In this document: in pieces, positions 31,301 through 42,676 of the stretch
How the letters are laid out: each line of letters starts with the position of its first letter
How positions within the stretch are numbered: position 1 is the first letter of the stretch
Assembly: GCF_003473485.1 (NCBI RefSeq)
Contig: NC_053045.1
Location: 64,687,494-64,751,493, forward strand
Reading direction: 5' to 3'
Length of the DNA stretch: 64,000 nucleotides
DNA from: Medicago truncatula
Lineage: Eukaryota; Streptophyta; Magnoliopsida; Fabales; Fabaceae
Notes under the pieces: model-generated
Databases searched by the model: none
The model's input: the letters and a program-made list of their open reading frames with translations, nothing else
Told to the model about the DNA's origin: nothing
Translations under genes and position numbers: made by a program

Positions 31301-34300
31301 CAGGTTTCGTCGTCGTCGCTCCATTTTCATAAATCTAGGGTCTTCTATTTTAATATTTTCTATAATATCTGGTAACTATTTTACAACTTCTGGTTACCAG
31401 TTGGTTGCAACTATAGTAACTGTTACTCTACTATAAATCACATGTACCTCGTTGATTGATTATGTGTAATACAAAATGTTCAGATTGAACTCAGAATTTT
31501 TCTTTCAAAGTTTATTTTCAGTTTGCATGAAAACTAATATGGTGTTAGAGCTGGAGATCTCCGATGGCTTCACACGTTCTACCTTCGCTGGAGGTTGTGG
31601 CACCATTGCCTCTTCAATTAAAACACCTAAAATAAATTTCTGCAACTTCTGTTTTACATTCTGCCCCCAACCAATTTTTTTCACATGATCGTATGAGAAG
31701 CACAATGATCATAACTTCCTTCCATGGACCAATGGTTGAATAGTTTTTTTTTTTTTTTATAAGAATTGCAGAACATGTTATAAAATATTTTTGTTTTCAC
31801 CACTATGAGGTGACAGAAGACAAGATATAGAAAATATAATGAAGCCTGTCTTACAAGACCAGTTTCTGCCTTGGTTACAGCTGTCACTTTATAGTGCTAT
31901 TTTGACTAGTGTAATTCTGTGCCCCTATAAGAACTCAGAGATGATTCATACATATTTTCATGCACGAAAATGAGCAAAAGCTCATCAATTGCATACAAAA
32001 CTATGCCACAACACTTTGGAAGGTAACTCCATTTTAGAGTTCCTTTTATAAGTCAAAGCCATCGTTGGTTTTGATATCATCCTTTAGCGTCTACAACAAG
32101 AATGAGTCTCTGAATGCTTTGCTAGTAGCATGTTTGACTCTATCAATGTGGATGAATTGGCGCCCTAATGTTGGCCCACAAAACTTGCATCGAAAGATGC
32201 AGAATTTTTTTTCTAATGCCCTTCTATTAATCTTTCTCAACAATCAGCCACCGTCCACCACAAGCAAGTATTGCTCAGCCAGAGTTGATTCCATAAACCA
32301 TATAAATAATGGACAACAAGACCAGTTTCTGCCTTCTTGGTTACAGCTGTCACTTTACAATGCTATTTTGACTAGTGTAATTGGATTTGTGCCCCCATAA
32401 GAACTCAGAGATGATTCATACATATTTTCATGCGCGAACATGAGCAAAAGCTCATCAATTGCATACAAAACTATGCAATAACACTTTGGAAGGCACTCCA
32501 TTTTAGAGTTCCTTTTATAAGTCAAAGCCGTTGTTGGTTTTGATATCATCCTTAAACGTCTACTACAAGAATGAGTCTCTGAATGCTTTGCCAATAGCAA
32601 GTTTGAGCCTATCAGTGTGGATGAATTGACGCCCTAATGTTGGCCCACAAAACTTGCATCAAGAGATGCAGAAAAAAATTTCTAATGCCCCGCTATTAAT
32701 CTTTCTCAATAATCAGCCATCGTCCACCACAAGCAAGTATTGCTCAGCCAGAGTTGATTCCATATTCTCGTCAAATCAGCCCAACTCCTTATCAAATTAT
32801 GGCCATTCTAGTCGTGGCTGTGCAGGTCATTATAACTCTGCAATAGCAGGTCTGCTTCAAGTTCAGCCACATAGCTGGAGTTAGCTATCATCATTTTAAC
32901 ATGCTGTTCAACCCTCCCGTACCTCAAGGGAGAGCCACCTGTCACTATAGTCCTATGGACAACCTCCTCCAGCAATTTTGCCCACAGCAACCTCAAGTTT
33001 TTTCCAATAACAATGATCTCATGCAACAGAAACATCAAACCCTGGTTGCCAATTACAGCAACTCACAAAATTGGCACCCTATCTCGAGCTTCACAGAATA
33101 TTAACAGATTGCTCTTTTTGAAGGACCAAACCATAGTTTCACTGGTAATGGTCAAGTTCTATCAATTACTCTTCAGGTTCATCTTATTTTCCTTCCCCTT
33201 TAAATTCTCATATCTTGTTTTCCTTCCCCTTTAAATTCTCATAAGAATCTGTTGCCTTCTGATCCACTTTTGTCATGGAAATCTCAATCCAAAACAATCT
33301 TTTACATGTGTTCCACGTTGAATATGATCCATAACAAGTATAACACACTCCTTTGCCCCTCCTGTGTAATTTCAGTTACTTATTATGAACTTAGTCTTTT
33401 GAGTTACTTATGAATACTTGGGTGTTGTGAACTTAGGGAATGACGGTTATGAATTTTTTAATTAACTTTGATGATGAGATTTAGAGGTTATGTTGTTCAT
33501 GTATGATGATTTTTATGCTTACGTTTGTGTGTGTGTGTGTGTGTGTGCATTATACATATAAGTGCAATTTTACCCTTAGGTAGGATCTTACAAATTGTAT
33601 TACGGTCAAGTTACGATCTTCTATCCCCCTCCTGATCATACTTTATCAGGATCTCGTGTTTGACTACATTGATTTAGAATTATCAACATGCATTGCACAA
33701 AAGAGATGTACAAATATATACAAAAGGGGATCTCTCAAAATAAGTAAAAATAATAATCAAAGGAAACTGTATTATGATATTAAATAGAGAGAATAATTAT
33801 AATTATGACTATAATCAACAATTTTTCTTTGATTCCTTAATAGTGCTCCGAGGGGCGAGGACACGTTAAAAAACCCAATATATGAAGCAAAATACATTTT
33901 TTTTTTTAAAGGAAGAAGTAAAATACATAAATCATCTAGACCAAGGAAACACATTAAAAATAGTTATTTTCATTTAATATTCCTATAAATTTAAATTTAT
34001 TTCATGTATACCCCTATATTAATTACTCTTAATTCCACAAACTTGCTTTTAGTATTCTCTCTAATAATAATTAAGGGCACAAATGAAATTTAGCTTTTTT
34101 TTTTGTGGTGGCCGGGGTTTGAACCTCGGACCTTGCATATATTATGCATTGTCCTTACCAACTGAGCTAAGAGCGTCTAATACAATTGAAAATTGGTCAA
34201 TGTTTCTTATAAAAAGGACCAAAAATATTGACATAAGATATCATATCTTAACCCAACATCATCAAATGTTAGTTAATCATGTTTCTCTAGTTAAATTTTG

Positions 34301-37300
34301 TTCCGTGGTGGAGGCCAGACTAAAAACCAAGATAAGAAAATGATTTCCAAATTCACCATTATAAAATACTCCCTCCAATCCCATATATAAGGAAAATATT
34401 GGAATTTTTTGAAGTCCCAAATATAAGAAAAATTCACACATGTTAAGATGCATCGGTTGCTTAATTTACTTTTATGCCCTTATTTTATATTTAAAAAAAT
34501 GCATCATTGTCAAAAAATAAATAAATGAATGAATTTTTTCTATATACGTGAATGATCCCTATTCCCTACGAGCATTAAAGATAATTGAAAACTCAGGTAC
34601 ATTTCCTTAGGTGCTTTTTGTATGGTTCTCAACTAAAAATACACTTTCCTTGGTTATAACAAACTTTGAGAAAATTATGGATTTGAGGAAATCATGGTTA
34701 ATTTATTTAAGAACCATACGATAAGCACTAAGGAAATGCACATCCTTAAATATAGGGCCATATTTGGTACCTATCAAATTTATAACATTAAATAATTGCA
34801 TTGGTCTTCGTAATTTTTGTTTTGTTCTTCTTATCCAATAATTTCATAAACATGTTTTAAATAAAAAATTGATATTTAACATTATAAATATATTGACTTT
34901 AATTTAATATAAAAAATTATGATTAAATTTTAAAATGTATGTTTAATTTTAACACAAGAGTAATTATTTTTATATAATCTTATTTTTGTTACATATCATT
35001 ATAAGAATATTAAAACGGATCAAAATATAGAAATAATTTAAATTTAAGAATATAAAAAAATATAGAAATAAAAAAATACTTAAAATTAAAACTAGAATTA
35101 ATATTAAGAATATAAAATTAATTCAAATTTAAATTATTTAATAAATTAAATATACATTTATAACAAGGAGAATTTTAGCTATATACTAGTATATCATTAT
35201 TTGGTTTATCTCAAATATATAGTAGAATAATATATTTAGTTTGTTACTGCATGTGCATTAAACACCAGGTAGAATAAGACTTTATCATGTCTCTATCATA
35301 TTCTACTTTTTGTTGAACTCTCTTATTTTTACCTGCCTTTATCCCAGTCGTTATAACTAATAATACATATAGAGCAGACTATAAAAAATATGAACATCTT
35401 TTCTTCATTGAGAATAAAATATCACAAACAGGAAGAGAAAAAGGACAGATGTTCAGCAAACGATCCTACCACAAAGTTAAAATAATCCTATGTAAAATAG
35501 ATTACGAGAACACTTTAAAATTCAAACCTTAAAGATATTGTACAAAAACTTTCAAATGTAAACTTTACCTTGGATAACAGCTCCTGACTCTCTGGAGGCT
35601 GTTTGCTTAAACTTTGGGGTAATATAACTGTAAGCAACTCAGGTTTCTCTGCTCTTAAAGCACCCCGAATAACAGCTGCATTGGTCCCAGATGCTCCAGA
35701 TGTGTATATGTGGTTTTTCTACAAAGAAAAATTTGCAACCTAAGTTGTGAAACATAGTCATAGGGATTGTCAACAAAAATCATAGAGCTTGTACGGCATC
35801 ACTTGTGCTCTACAAGCAAGCAGCATCTCTTACAGTTATAACCATGGCATAGCTAAGAATCTCAATTAGTTCCTGGTGCATGAATCCCATGTTCCGTGTT
35901 CCAAAAAAGCCAATAGCTCTAGGTCCTTGTTGTTGAATAGCCAATAACTCCTGCAACAAATCAATTTAATTACTGCACAACTTAATGTCCAGCAGACAAC
36001 TGAGGTTGCTTTCAAGATTGTAACCATTATAGATAATGAATATTTGATGATTGTGTGAAAAGGCATTGTCAAGTCAAAAACAAGTGCAGTGCTATGTCAA
36101 TGGCTGCGATTCATAGGGGCAAGCCAAAAATCCGTCATAAAAATATGGTCAATGGCGATGTGGCAGGGGGAAAGCGTCCACAATAACAAACACACACCTA
36201 CAGACACACAATATAGGAGGCTGATAACTTACTCCTACCTAAAAACATTAAGGAGTAAGTTAGTAACCTATACCCACTTAGTATTGACTAAAAACCCATT
36301 TTCTACTATTTTAAACTAGTATTAACAAAAGAATAATTTTGTAAATAAACATAGCCCCACACACCTATCAAGGACGTGATCTACTGATTCTCGGTTTTTT
36401 TTTTTTTTTTCTTATGATCAAAACATAAAAGTCATTGATTCTCTGATTTTCTTTTCTACCGATTGAATATCAAACAAAAGAAAATCCGAAACTACAAGAC
36501 ATGATGAATACACTATGAGAAAAAGGAGGATACAGGGGGTGATAAAGAAAATGAGCAAAAGGAAAATTCCCAATTGTATAAATTAGTGTATCAGTGTTAC
36601 ATTAGCAATTAGTTCTGCAGGGATGATGAAGATGATGGATAGTATTTTTGCATCAGAATATTTTGCGGTTACAAAAAAAAACATTTAATATGCAGGTGTA
36701 AAATATTTCCCCCAACAGAATATGTGAAGAACAGTAATAATAAATTAAGTTAATAGAAATGAAATAATATCACAAGTGAACGCTGTTGGAGGAGTTGGAT
36801 AAAAAAACAAAATAACAGAAAATAGAAAGAGACCTGTAGATAATCAACATCAGGAGCAGGGTTGTAGTCGGATACCCTGATGGAACCTGAACCTTCGACC
36901 ATAGTTTGAACCTGGGTTGGAATTTGAGTGCGTTCTTCATCGGAATCAAATAAGCCTGGACCATTCTGGAATTGGTAATCGGGATCTTGATCTCTATTCA
37001 TGTTATTATGTCCATAATGACACTGTAATATAACAAACAATAATAGGATTGGGAAGTGTGTGGATGTTGCTAGTAATACATTAAAATTCAAAATAAAAAA
37101 AGAGTAAGAGTATGAGAGAGAGAGAGAGATACCGTTGTCCGTGTTGAGAGGGATTGTTTGGGTTTGGGCGAGAGAGACGCAGACAAAGTGGAGGAGAAGG
37201 CATTGAAATTAGGGTTTGGCTTGTCCTTGTTGAAAGAAGAATAAAAATGTGGATGTGGATAGAATAGATATGAAGATGAAGCGATGATGGTATTGGTGGT

Positions 37301-37348
37301 GTAGTAACCCCCAAACAAGTTTGGAGTTAGAGTAGCAGTGGCACTCAT
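28398..37348 (-). CDS. Conserved plant/cyanobacterial Rossmann-like protein, probably plastid-targeted
   Basis: Six minus-strand exons stay in frame with AG/GT borders: 37348-37133, 37022-36834, 35950-35834, 35718-35569, 29720-29662 and 28533-28398. They encode 288 residues ending IVTLFYLD. An in-frame ATG also exists at 37378; I chose 37348 because the Ser/Thr/Pro-rich, acid-poor sequence after it (MSATATLTPNLFGGYY) looks like a chloroplast transit peptide. Residues 149-157 (GFFGTRNMG) and 180-187 (TSGASGTN), then AAVIRGALRAEKPELLTVIL, resemble the nucleotide-binding loops of DprA/LOG-type Rossmann folds. The C-terminal part has EKPYNDHLPLLEASRLCNMD and CFAFHDSRLLMETC. I recognise it as a family conserved in plants and cyanobacteria, sometimes annotated as DprA-like; its biochemical function is not known to me. 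Intron 4 (29721-35568, 5.85 kb) is filled with retroelement debris. Confidence 0.88.
28938..29072 (-). mobile_element. tRNA-derived SINE, near full length
   Basis: The minus strand runs from GTCCCGTGAGCATAGCTCAAT (A-box region, 29072) through GGGGTTCGAACCACAG (B box) and CACCCCACTTATTCAC to GGCTACCTGAC followed by an A-rich tail (T run at 28934-28949 on plus). It shares head, B box and tail with the copy at 38063-38200. It sits in intron 5 of the plastid-protein gene. Confidence 0.8.
29283..29574. repeat. 146-bp tandem duplication
   Basis: Two head-to-tail copies (29283-29428 and 29429-29574) are nearly identical. Both start CTTTCAGTTTTATTTCTTTT and end CTTGCCCTTGCACGAG. They lie in intron 5, about 90 bases downstream of exon 5 of the plastid-protein gene. 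The few differences suggest a recent event. Confidence 0.9.
30930..31275. repeat. Duplicated dispersed repeat
   Basis: Two related blocks (about 30945-31070 and 31150-31275) share CACRTTGGATGAA, AATGTGTTTAKAAGTG, CTTACAAGCC and ACCCAACCCAAATTTTAAGA. They are non-coding and unclassified. They lie in the large intron of the plastid-protein gene. Confidence 0.6.
31300..31555 (+). mobile_element. Copia 5' LTR end with degenerate primer-binding site
   Basis: A LTR-like segment ends before TGGTGTTAGAGC at 31539-31550. This differs from the canonical TGGTATCAGAGC by two bases and fits a decayed initiator-Met primer site. Gag-like text follows, on the same strand. The LTR start is uncertain. Confidence 0.5.
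31556..33250 (+). pseudogene. Decayed copia gag/protease region with a ~463-bp tandem duplication
   Basis: Frames broken by stops match plant copia gag and the start of protease: LQLSLYNAILTSVIG (about 32345-32385), SSTTSKYCSARVDSI, QPQVFSNNNDLM (about 32990) and LVANYSNSQNWHP. This is followed by degenerate text equivalent to the GP.Q.F.GNGQ block near 33120-33180. 31853-32298 is duplicated in tandem at 32316-32763. It belongs with the LTR at 31300-31555 and lies in the large intron, antisense to the gene. Confidence 0.7.
34100..34176 (-). mobile_element. tRNA-derived SINE, 5' part
   Basis: The minus strand reads GACGCTCTTAGCTCAGTTGG (A box), ATGCATAATATATGCAAGG and GAGGTTCAAACCCCGGCC (B box), then an A-rich tail. 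It is a shorter subtype like the copies at 38632-38711 and 47486-47574. Confidence 0.7.
34597..34742. mobile_element. Small foldback MITE
   Basis: Inverted arms: TACATTTCCTTAGGTGCTTT then TTGTATGGTTCTCAA at 34598-34632; the reverse complement of 34708-34742 reads TGTGCATTTCCTTAGTGCTT then ATCGTATGGTTCTTAA. About 145 bases in all, non-coding. Confidence 0.7.
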
Positions 37349-37596
37349 TCCTTCTTCCTCGATTTTTCCCTCACTCACCTCTGCTTTGCTTTCTTTCTTC
37401 TTTTTTTTTTTTAATATTTTATTCTCTCTTTACGATTATTCGAATCCTACTCCTACTAAATGCTTATACCTTTCTCAGATAATAAAACCGCCTCCACCCA
37501 CTCTTTTCTCTCATATTCCGTTACCAAAAATAAAATCCATATTTAAAAATAAAAATAAAAATGGTAATCAATGCATCGGAAGTTTTGTTTTTTTTT

Positions 37597-37990
37597 GTCA
37601 GATGTATCTAAAGGGTTTAAGTTTTTCATTTTTTTTAAAGTGGTCTTTTTAAGTTTCAAAGATTCCAAACAAATCTTTTTAGTTTTTGAATCGTTTCAAA
37701 CAAGTCCTATTGTAGATAACATATCTTTGGTACCAAATCTGGCTCCTGACACCCACTTAAAATTAGTCATCTTTTTAGGCATGACAAATGGTGGATAATG
37801 CTCTTTGTTGCTATTATCTGAATCATCATCATCATCATCCTCTAAAATGACTTCTTTGAAACGATTCAAAAACTAAAAAGACTTGTTTGGGACTTTTGAA
37901 ACTTAAAGGGTCACTTTGGGACTTTTGAAACTTAAATGACGATTTTGGGAAAAACGAAAAAACTTAAAGGACCTTTAGATGCATTTGACC
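37597..37990. mobile_element. Foldback MITE upstream of the plastid-protein gene
   Basis: The left arm has GATGTATCTAAAGGGTTTAAG, AAGTTTCAAAGATTCCAAAC and TTTTTGAATCGTTTCAAA; all recur inverted on the right, ending at GCATTTGACC (37981-37990). The centre is a (ATC)n-rich spacer. It lies about 250 bases upstream of the start codon at 37348, in the likely promoter region. Confidence 0.75.
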
Positions 37991-38062
37991 TTTTTTTTAC
38001 TACCACCAATGTATTGGAATTTGTAACATTTGACTTTATTAAAAATTGTAACATTTGAATTT

Positions 38063-38200
38063 GTCCCCGTGAGCTTAGGCTCACATGGTAAAGGGATAAT
38101 GCATTTATATGCAGGGGTCGGGGTTCGAACCTCGAACACCCCACTTATTCACCTTTAAGGTGAATTTCTCTAGCCGTTAGGCTACCTGACCAAAAAAAAA
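38063..38200 (+). mobile_element. tRNA-derived SINE, near full length
   Basis: It starts GTCCCCGTGAGCTTAGGCTC, has B box GGGGTTCGAACCTCGAAC, then CACCCCACTTATTCACC, and ends GGCTACCTGACC plus an A run (38191-38200). Same family as 28938-29072. Confidence 0.8.
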
Positions 38201-38205
38201 ATTTA

Positions 38206-38425
38206 CTCTCTCCGTTTTAAAAGAAAGAGAATGAACCACCAATAAAAAAAATGGTTATTTTACCAAATTATCCTTATTAACTATTGTTAGTTTTAAAAGT
38301 AATATTTTGGAATGAGCATTAATTGGAATGTACAATTGAAAAGAAAAAGTTATTAAACTGAAAGTGACATTCATTTTAAAACAATTTTTTTTTTTGCTAA
38401 AGCGACACTCATTTTGAAACGGAGA
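38206..38425. mobile_element. Stowaway-like MITE (older copy)
   Basis: The left end TA-CTCTCTCCGTTTTAAAAG and right end CACTCATTTTGAAACGGAG are inverted. It is related to the copy at 38719-38976 and more diverged. Confidence 0.65.
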
Positions 38426-38631
38426 AATATTTTCTAAATTTGGAATCCTTAAAGAGTTGCATCTGGGGCACTCGTTACAAGACCTTTTTTATTTAAACTA
38501 ACGAGAATATGTCTTCCCGTTATTTTTATTATGTAAACGTTTGAAAAGTATGAACGATTTTATAAAATTTTGATTAAAAGTAAAAACAAAAAGTTTGTTG
38601 CATTCAAATTATAACAAACTAAATTAACCAT

Positions 38632-38711
38632 GTCTTCGTGAGTTTAACTCAGTTGGTAGAGACAGTGCAGGATATATGAAAGGTGCAAGGTTCAAACTCC
38701 GGCCACCACTA
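38632..38711 (+). mobile_element. tRNA-derived SINE, 5' part
   Basis: A box GAGTTTAACTCAGTTGG and B box AGGTTCAAACTCCGG, followed by CCACCACTAAAAAA. It abuts the Stowaway MITE at 38719. Confidence 0.65.
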
Positions 38712-38718
38712 AAAAATA

Positions 38719-38976
38719 CTCCCTCCGTTTTAAAATGAGTGTCGCTTTAACCAATTGCACACAGATTAAGGAATTGAATGAAATCATTAGACATAACACT
38801 TTTACTAAATTATCCTTGCTTTATAAGAAAAATACAAACTTAACATTACATTGAAAATTGTGTGAGAGAAAAGTTGGAAGAAAAAAAATTAAAGTTGTAT
38901 TGGAAATGTAAAGTGACATTCATTTTGAAACAATTTTTTTTTTGCTAAAGTGACACTCATTTTAAAACAGATGGAG
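38719..38976. mobile_element. Stowaway-type MITE (Tc1/mariner)
   Basis: Ends CTCCCTCCGTTTTAAAATGA and, inverted, CTCCATCTGTTTTAAAATGA, each followed by GTGTC.CTTTA. They are flanked by TA at 38717-38718 and 38977-38978. It matches the Stowaway consensus, is about 258 bases long and is non-coding. Confidence 0.88.
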
Positions 38977-39104
38977 TACTAAATTGACCATCTTTATCTA
39001 TTTAAATGACACCAACAATATATAAAAAAAATATATGATCTAAATTTTTATCTTTGTAATGACGTCAACAACAATCATATATTTTATACAATATATAAAA
39101 AAAA

Positions 39105-39948
39105 GGCTTAAATATGCTTTTCATCCCTGTAATTATAGGCCGTTTGATTTTTCATCCATGAACTTACTAATCCTTCCATTTTGCCCCTGTAATTACTAAT
39201 CATTTGAAAGTTCGTCCCTCTTCCCGGATAATCACTGCCACGTCATCAAATTAGCAAAATGGCATGGGAATTGACAAAAATACCCCTGGCTTATTTTTAA
39301 AAATTTAAAAATCTGAAAATAATTTTGAAAAATAAAAAAAAAATTAAAAATATAATTTTTTGAAATATGAAAAAAATATAAAATTATATAATTTTTTAAA
39401 ATCTGAATATATAATTTCGAAAATTATTAAAAAATCTGATTTTTTTAAAAATCATAATAATAATTTCGAAAAAATTTACGATTATATAATTTTAAAAAAT
39501 ATATTTTTTGAAATATGAAAAAAAAATGGAAAATTATATATACTTTTTTAAAATCAGAATATATAATTTCGAAAATTATTAAAAAATCTGATTTTTTTTA
39601 AAGATTTTTTTAAAAATCAGAATATTAATTTCGAAAAAATCTGATTATATATTTTTTAAAATTATGTGAAAAATTATTTCATTTTTTTTCGAAAAAGTTA
39701 TTTTTAAAATTATTTTCAGATTTTTTAATTTATAAAAACAATTTTCAGAATTTTAAAAATAAGTCAGGGGTATTTTTGTCAATTCCTATGCCATTTTGCT
39801 AATTTGATGACGTGGCAGTGATTATCCGGGAAGAGGGACGAACTTTCAAATGATTAGTAATTACAGGGGCAAAATGGAAGGATTAGTAAGTTCATGGATG
39901 AAAAATCAAACGGCCTATAATTAGAGGGATGAAAAGCATATTTAAGCT
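39105..39948. mobile_element. Foldback element with ~200-bp near-identical arms
   Basis: The left arm (39105 to about 39300) begins GGCTTAAATATGCTTTTCAT and includes CCTTCCATTTTGCCCCTGTA, CCCGGATAATCACTGCCACG and CAAAAATACCCCTG. The right arm (about 39757-39948) is its reverse complement with very few changes. The centre is extremely AT-rich with its own internal repeats (TATATAATTTCGAAAATTAT-type words). It is flanked by A runs. A piece with the same type of end occurs at about 47919. No coding capacity. Confidence 0.88.
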
Positions 39949-40718
39949 TAAAAAAAATAGCTAACACTTTTTCTCTTTTCAAAATTATTATCTACTTTCA
40001 ATACAAATAACACACTTAATAAATAAATAAATAAAAGTAAATTCAAACATTAAAAATACGTAATAAAATGTTCACGAAAACATCACGAATAATAACTAGG
40101 AACCTCAAATAATTGATTTATTACTATATATAAAGAAGATACGTGAGTTTAAACTACCTTTTTCATTACATATTTTACCATTTATTAGAGCAAATTGCAC
40201 TCACCTCCCCTAAGGTTTTTTTAAAAGACATTCACCTCGCCTTTAGTTTAGAAAAGAGAAATGATATTTGAACAACAATTTTATGACAACTTTTGTGACA
40301 ATTTTCTCTCTCATACTCACATTGTGTTTTTACCTTCTCTCTATTGCTTTGGTATTTGTGCCAATACTCATATTTCTTTCTATATTTAGGTTGTCCCAAA
40401 AGTTGTCAACAAAAATGGTTGTTCAAATCCTCTAAAAAAAATGGTTGTTCAAATCCTCTAAAAAAAATAGTTGTTCAAATAACACTTCTTTTTAGAAAAA
40501 ACATTAACCTCCCTTATACTGATACCGTTAACTAACGTTTTCTACATCCACTGTTTATCTCTAACATCAAAAGTTAAACCCTAATTTGCCTTTTCTCCCA
40601 AAAACTAGGAATATGAATCGTTGTCACCTGACCTTTCATCACTTTTCCACCAAAACACAACTGGCTTCACACCATTACTTGTCTCTTGCATCTTGCTTAA
40701 TCGTATACTTCTGTTATA
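39949..40718. other. Intergenic, no gene
   Basis: AT-rich sequence. A tandem 33-base unit (ATGGTTGTTCAAATCCTCTAA-type) repeats about three times at 40413-40478. A CTCACCTCCCCTAAGG word at 40201 has a loose inverted match at about 40505. No coding region was recognised. Confidence 0.4.
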
Positions 40719-40921
40719 GGGTTAGGATCCTCTCCATTTATATGTTTCTCTATTTCTTCAATTTGGAGAGATAAAGACACATAAAATTTTGAAAAAAGTA
40801 AAATATAATTAATGATGGTGGGACCCACTTAGTGATAGGACCCACCATCTATTTTTTGTGTCTATCTCTCTCCAACTTGCAAAACTCCATTTATTTTGCC
40901 AAATGGAGAGGATCTTCACCC
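40719..40921. mobile_element. hAT-like MITE with 8-bp target duplication
   Basis: It starts GGGTTAGGATCCTCTCCATT and ends AATGGAGAGGATCTTCACCC (inverted). It is flanked by a perfect 8-bp direct repeat, CTGTTATA, at 40711-40718 and 40922-40929. The interior GATGGTGGGACCCAC and GTGTCTATCTCTC words match the nested copies at 46415-47430. Confidence 0.88.
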
Positions 40922-42210
40922 CTGTTATATTATTGCTTTGTAAGGAACTCATGATTATTTACTGAATTTGTGCCAAATCTGTCTGACTGCACCAAATATG
41001 CAGACCAGTGAGTTTTTAACCAAATTTGATTCCATTAACAGTAATCATGTGCAAAACAAATTGAAAAGGCATGCTATATTAATAATAGGCAGAATTTTAT
41101 TTTGGCTTGTTCAGTTTTAATTCAAATTTATGGACCCTTGCAGGAAATAGTAACGATGAAGAGGGTATTAATTTTGACATATCATGATTGGCGTTCCTTT
41201 TAATTTGCCAATTCTTTAGAGTGTGTTTGGATAGAGCATTTGAAAATTCAAGGGAATTTGAAATTCTAAGGAATTCAAATGCTTCAATTGAATTCCTTTC
41301 ATTTTCAAAATTCATTGTTTGGGTAAAGTGAATGAATTCCTTCATTTTCAAAATTCATTGTTTGGATGACAAAGTAATTGAATTCCTTTATTTGACTACA
41401 TTTTATTTCTTATAATTACTTCCATTTTTAAACTAATTAACTGGAAAAAAAAATCCTAAAAAAATAATTAATTTAAATTTTTTTCTATCATAATTTATTA
41501 AATTTCTTGACTCGATTTCATTCACTTTTTTTTTACAATCGTTCATTTTTTTTTTTAATAATTGAAACAAAATAACTATATTTTCTTCCCTAATAATTCC
41601 TTCTATTAAACATCTGGCATATTATACATCAATTATTAGCAAAATCACGTGAAATGGAAATGAATTTGGATTATTCTCTAAAACTTGACTTGTAAGAATA
41701 GAAAAATATTGAAACAAAAAACCTTTTTAATAAAACTAATATTTGTATTATAAGAGTTGTAAGTACACATATAATCCATGTATCTAATATTCTTCGCCAC
41801 TGCGAAAATGACATTTAAAAAAAATTAACTACTCATCGTAGACAATTTCAATAGACAAGTATAGATTAGAATTAACTACTAAATGTAATAATCCCCACAA
41901 CAAATGTGGTATACACATGTACAGTAATTAAGTCCAATTGTAGATGTCATCCCTCCATTGTCACAAGTCTGCCTATAGTCGTCATCCTTCAATCATCAAC
42001 TGCACAAAATCACAGCAAAATCTTGGATAAATTCATATAGAAAAACCGCTTCAATTTTCAACAACAAACAAATAAAATACAAGTTAGCATAAATCCATTG
42101 CAAAACAAACAAATAAAATACAAGTTAGCATAAATCCATTGCAAAACTATGCTAGCCTGATAGATACAATAATTCGAAGTCTGTTTTCTTTTTTATAAAA
42201 AACGCAATAC

Positions 42211-42343
42211 CTGGTACATGCAAATTCCGGTTTTATTTGCTGAAGGGTTGGCACTGCCATCCTCTGAGGCCTCATCTTCTCCATTGGCTACAAATATTCC
42301 ACTGCCAGTAATCTCCTTCATCTTATACTCTGAACATGGCTTT
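42211..42343 (-). pseudogene. Captured exon of a DUF4057-type plant gene
   Basis: The minus strand reads KPCSEYKMKEITGSGIFVAN, then GEDEASEDGSANPSANKTGI and CMYQ, with acceptor TTCCAG before it and donor GTATTG after it. The KMKEITGSGIF motif is typical of a plant protein family annotated as DUF4057. Only this one exon is present, in the middle of the Harbinger-like element and antisense to its transposase, so it is a transduplicated fragment or the element inserted near an old gene copy. Confidence 0.65.
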
Positions 42344-42676
42344 CTGGAAATTCAACAGCCAAAAAAATTCAGAAGCCTCGCAAGGATGGACAAAAAACAC
42401 CAAGCAAAACTGATCTAGGATTATAAGTTCAGTTCATAAATGATACAAAACTTGAGCTAGTATTCACCTCACACTAGTCTAGAAACACATATTTAAGCTG
42501 TTAATAAAGCAGCAGGGCAGATTAAACTAAAGGCAAAAGTATGTTTGGATTCGTGGTGAGTTTGACAGAATTAAAACGTGCTACCAGACAATTTAGGCAA
42601 AAACATAGTTGAGCACTTCAACCAAATCACAATATGGTCATAGTCTTGTGCTACCGCAATTTAGGAAAAACTATAC

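Larger units (their letters stand above)
33251..35568. other. Remainder of the 5.85 kb intron
   Basis: It holds a (GT)n run (33524-33547), a SINE (34100-34176), a partial Stowaway-like end (CTCCCTCCAATCCCATATAT at about 34367), a small foldback MITE (34597-34742) and a very AT-rich stretch at 34780-35180. No exon was seen. Confidence 0.5.

Noticed and set aside
37088..37378. Upstream in-frame ATG at 37378 as the start
   Set aside because: Possible, but the residues it adds (MSEGKIEEEG) are acidic and unlike a transit peptide; the start at 37348 was preferred.
38063..38150. Possible functional tRNA gene
   Set aside because: A and B boxes are present but there is no cloverleaf, and the copies end in A-rich tails, so these are SINEs.
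41097..41351. 84-codon minus-strand open frame
   Set aside because: It is made of the repeated subterminal sequence of the Harbinger-like element.
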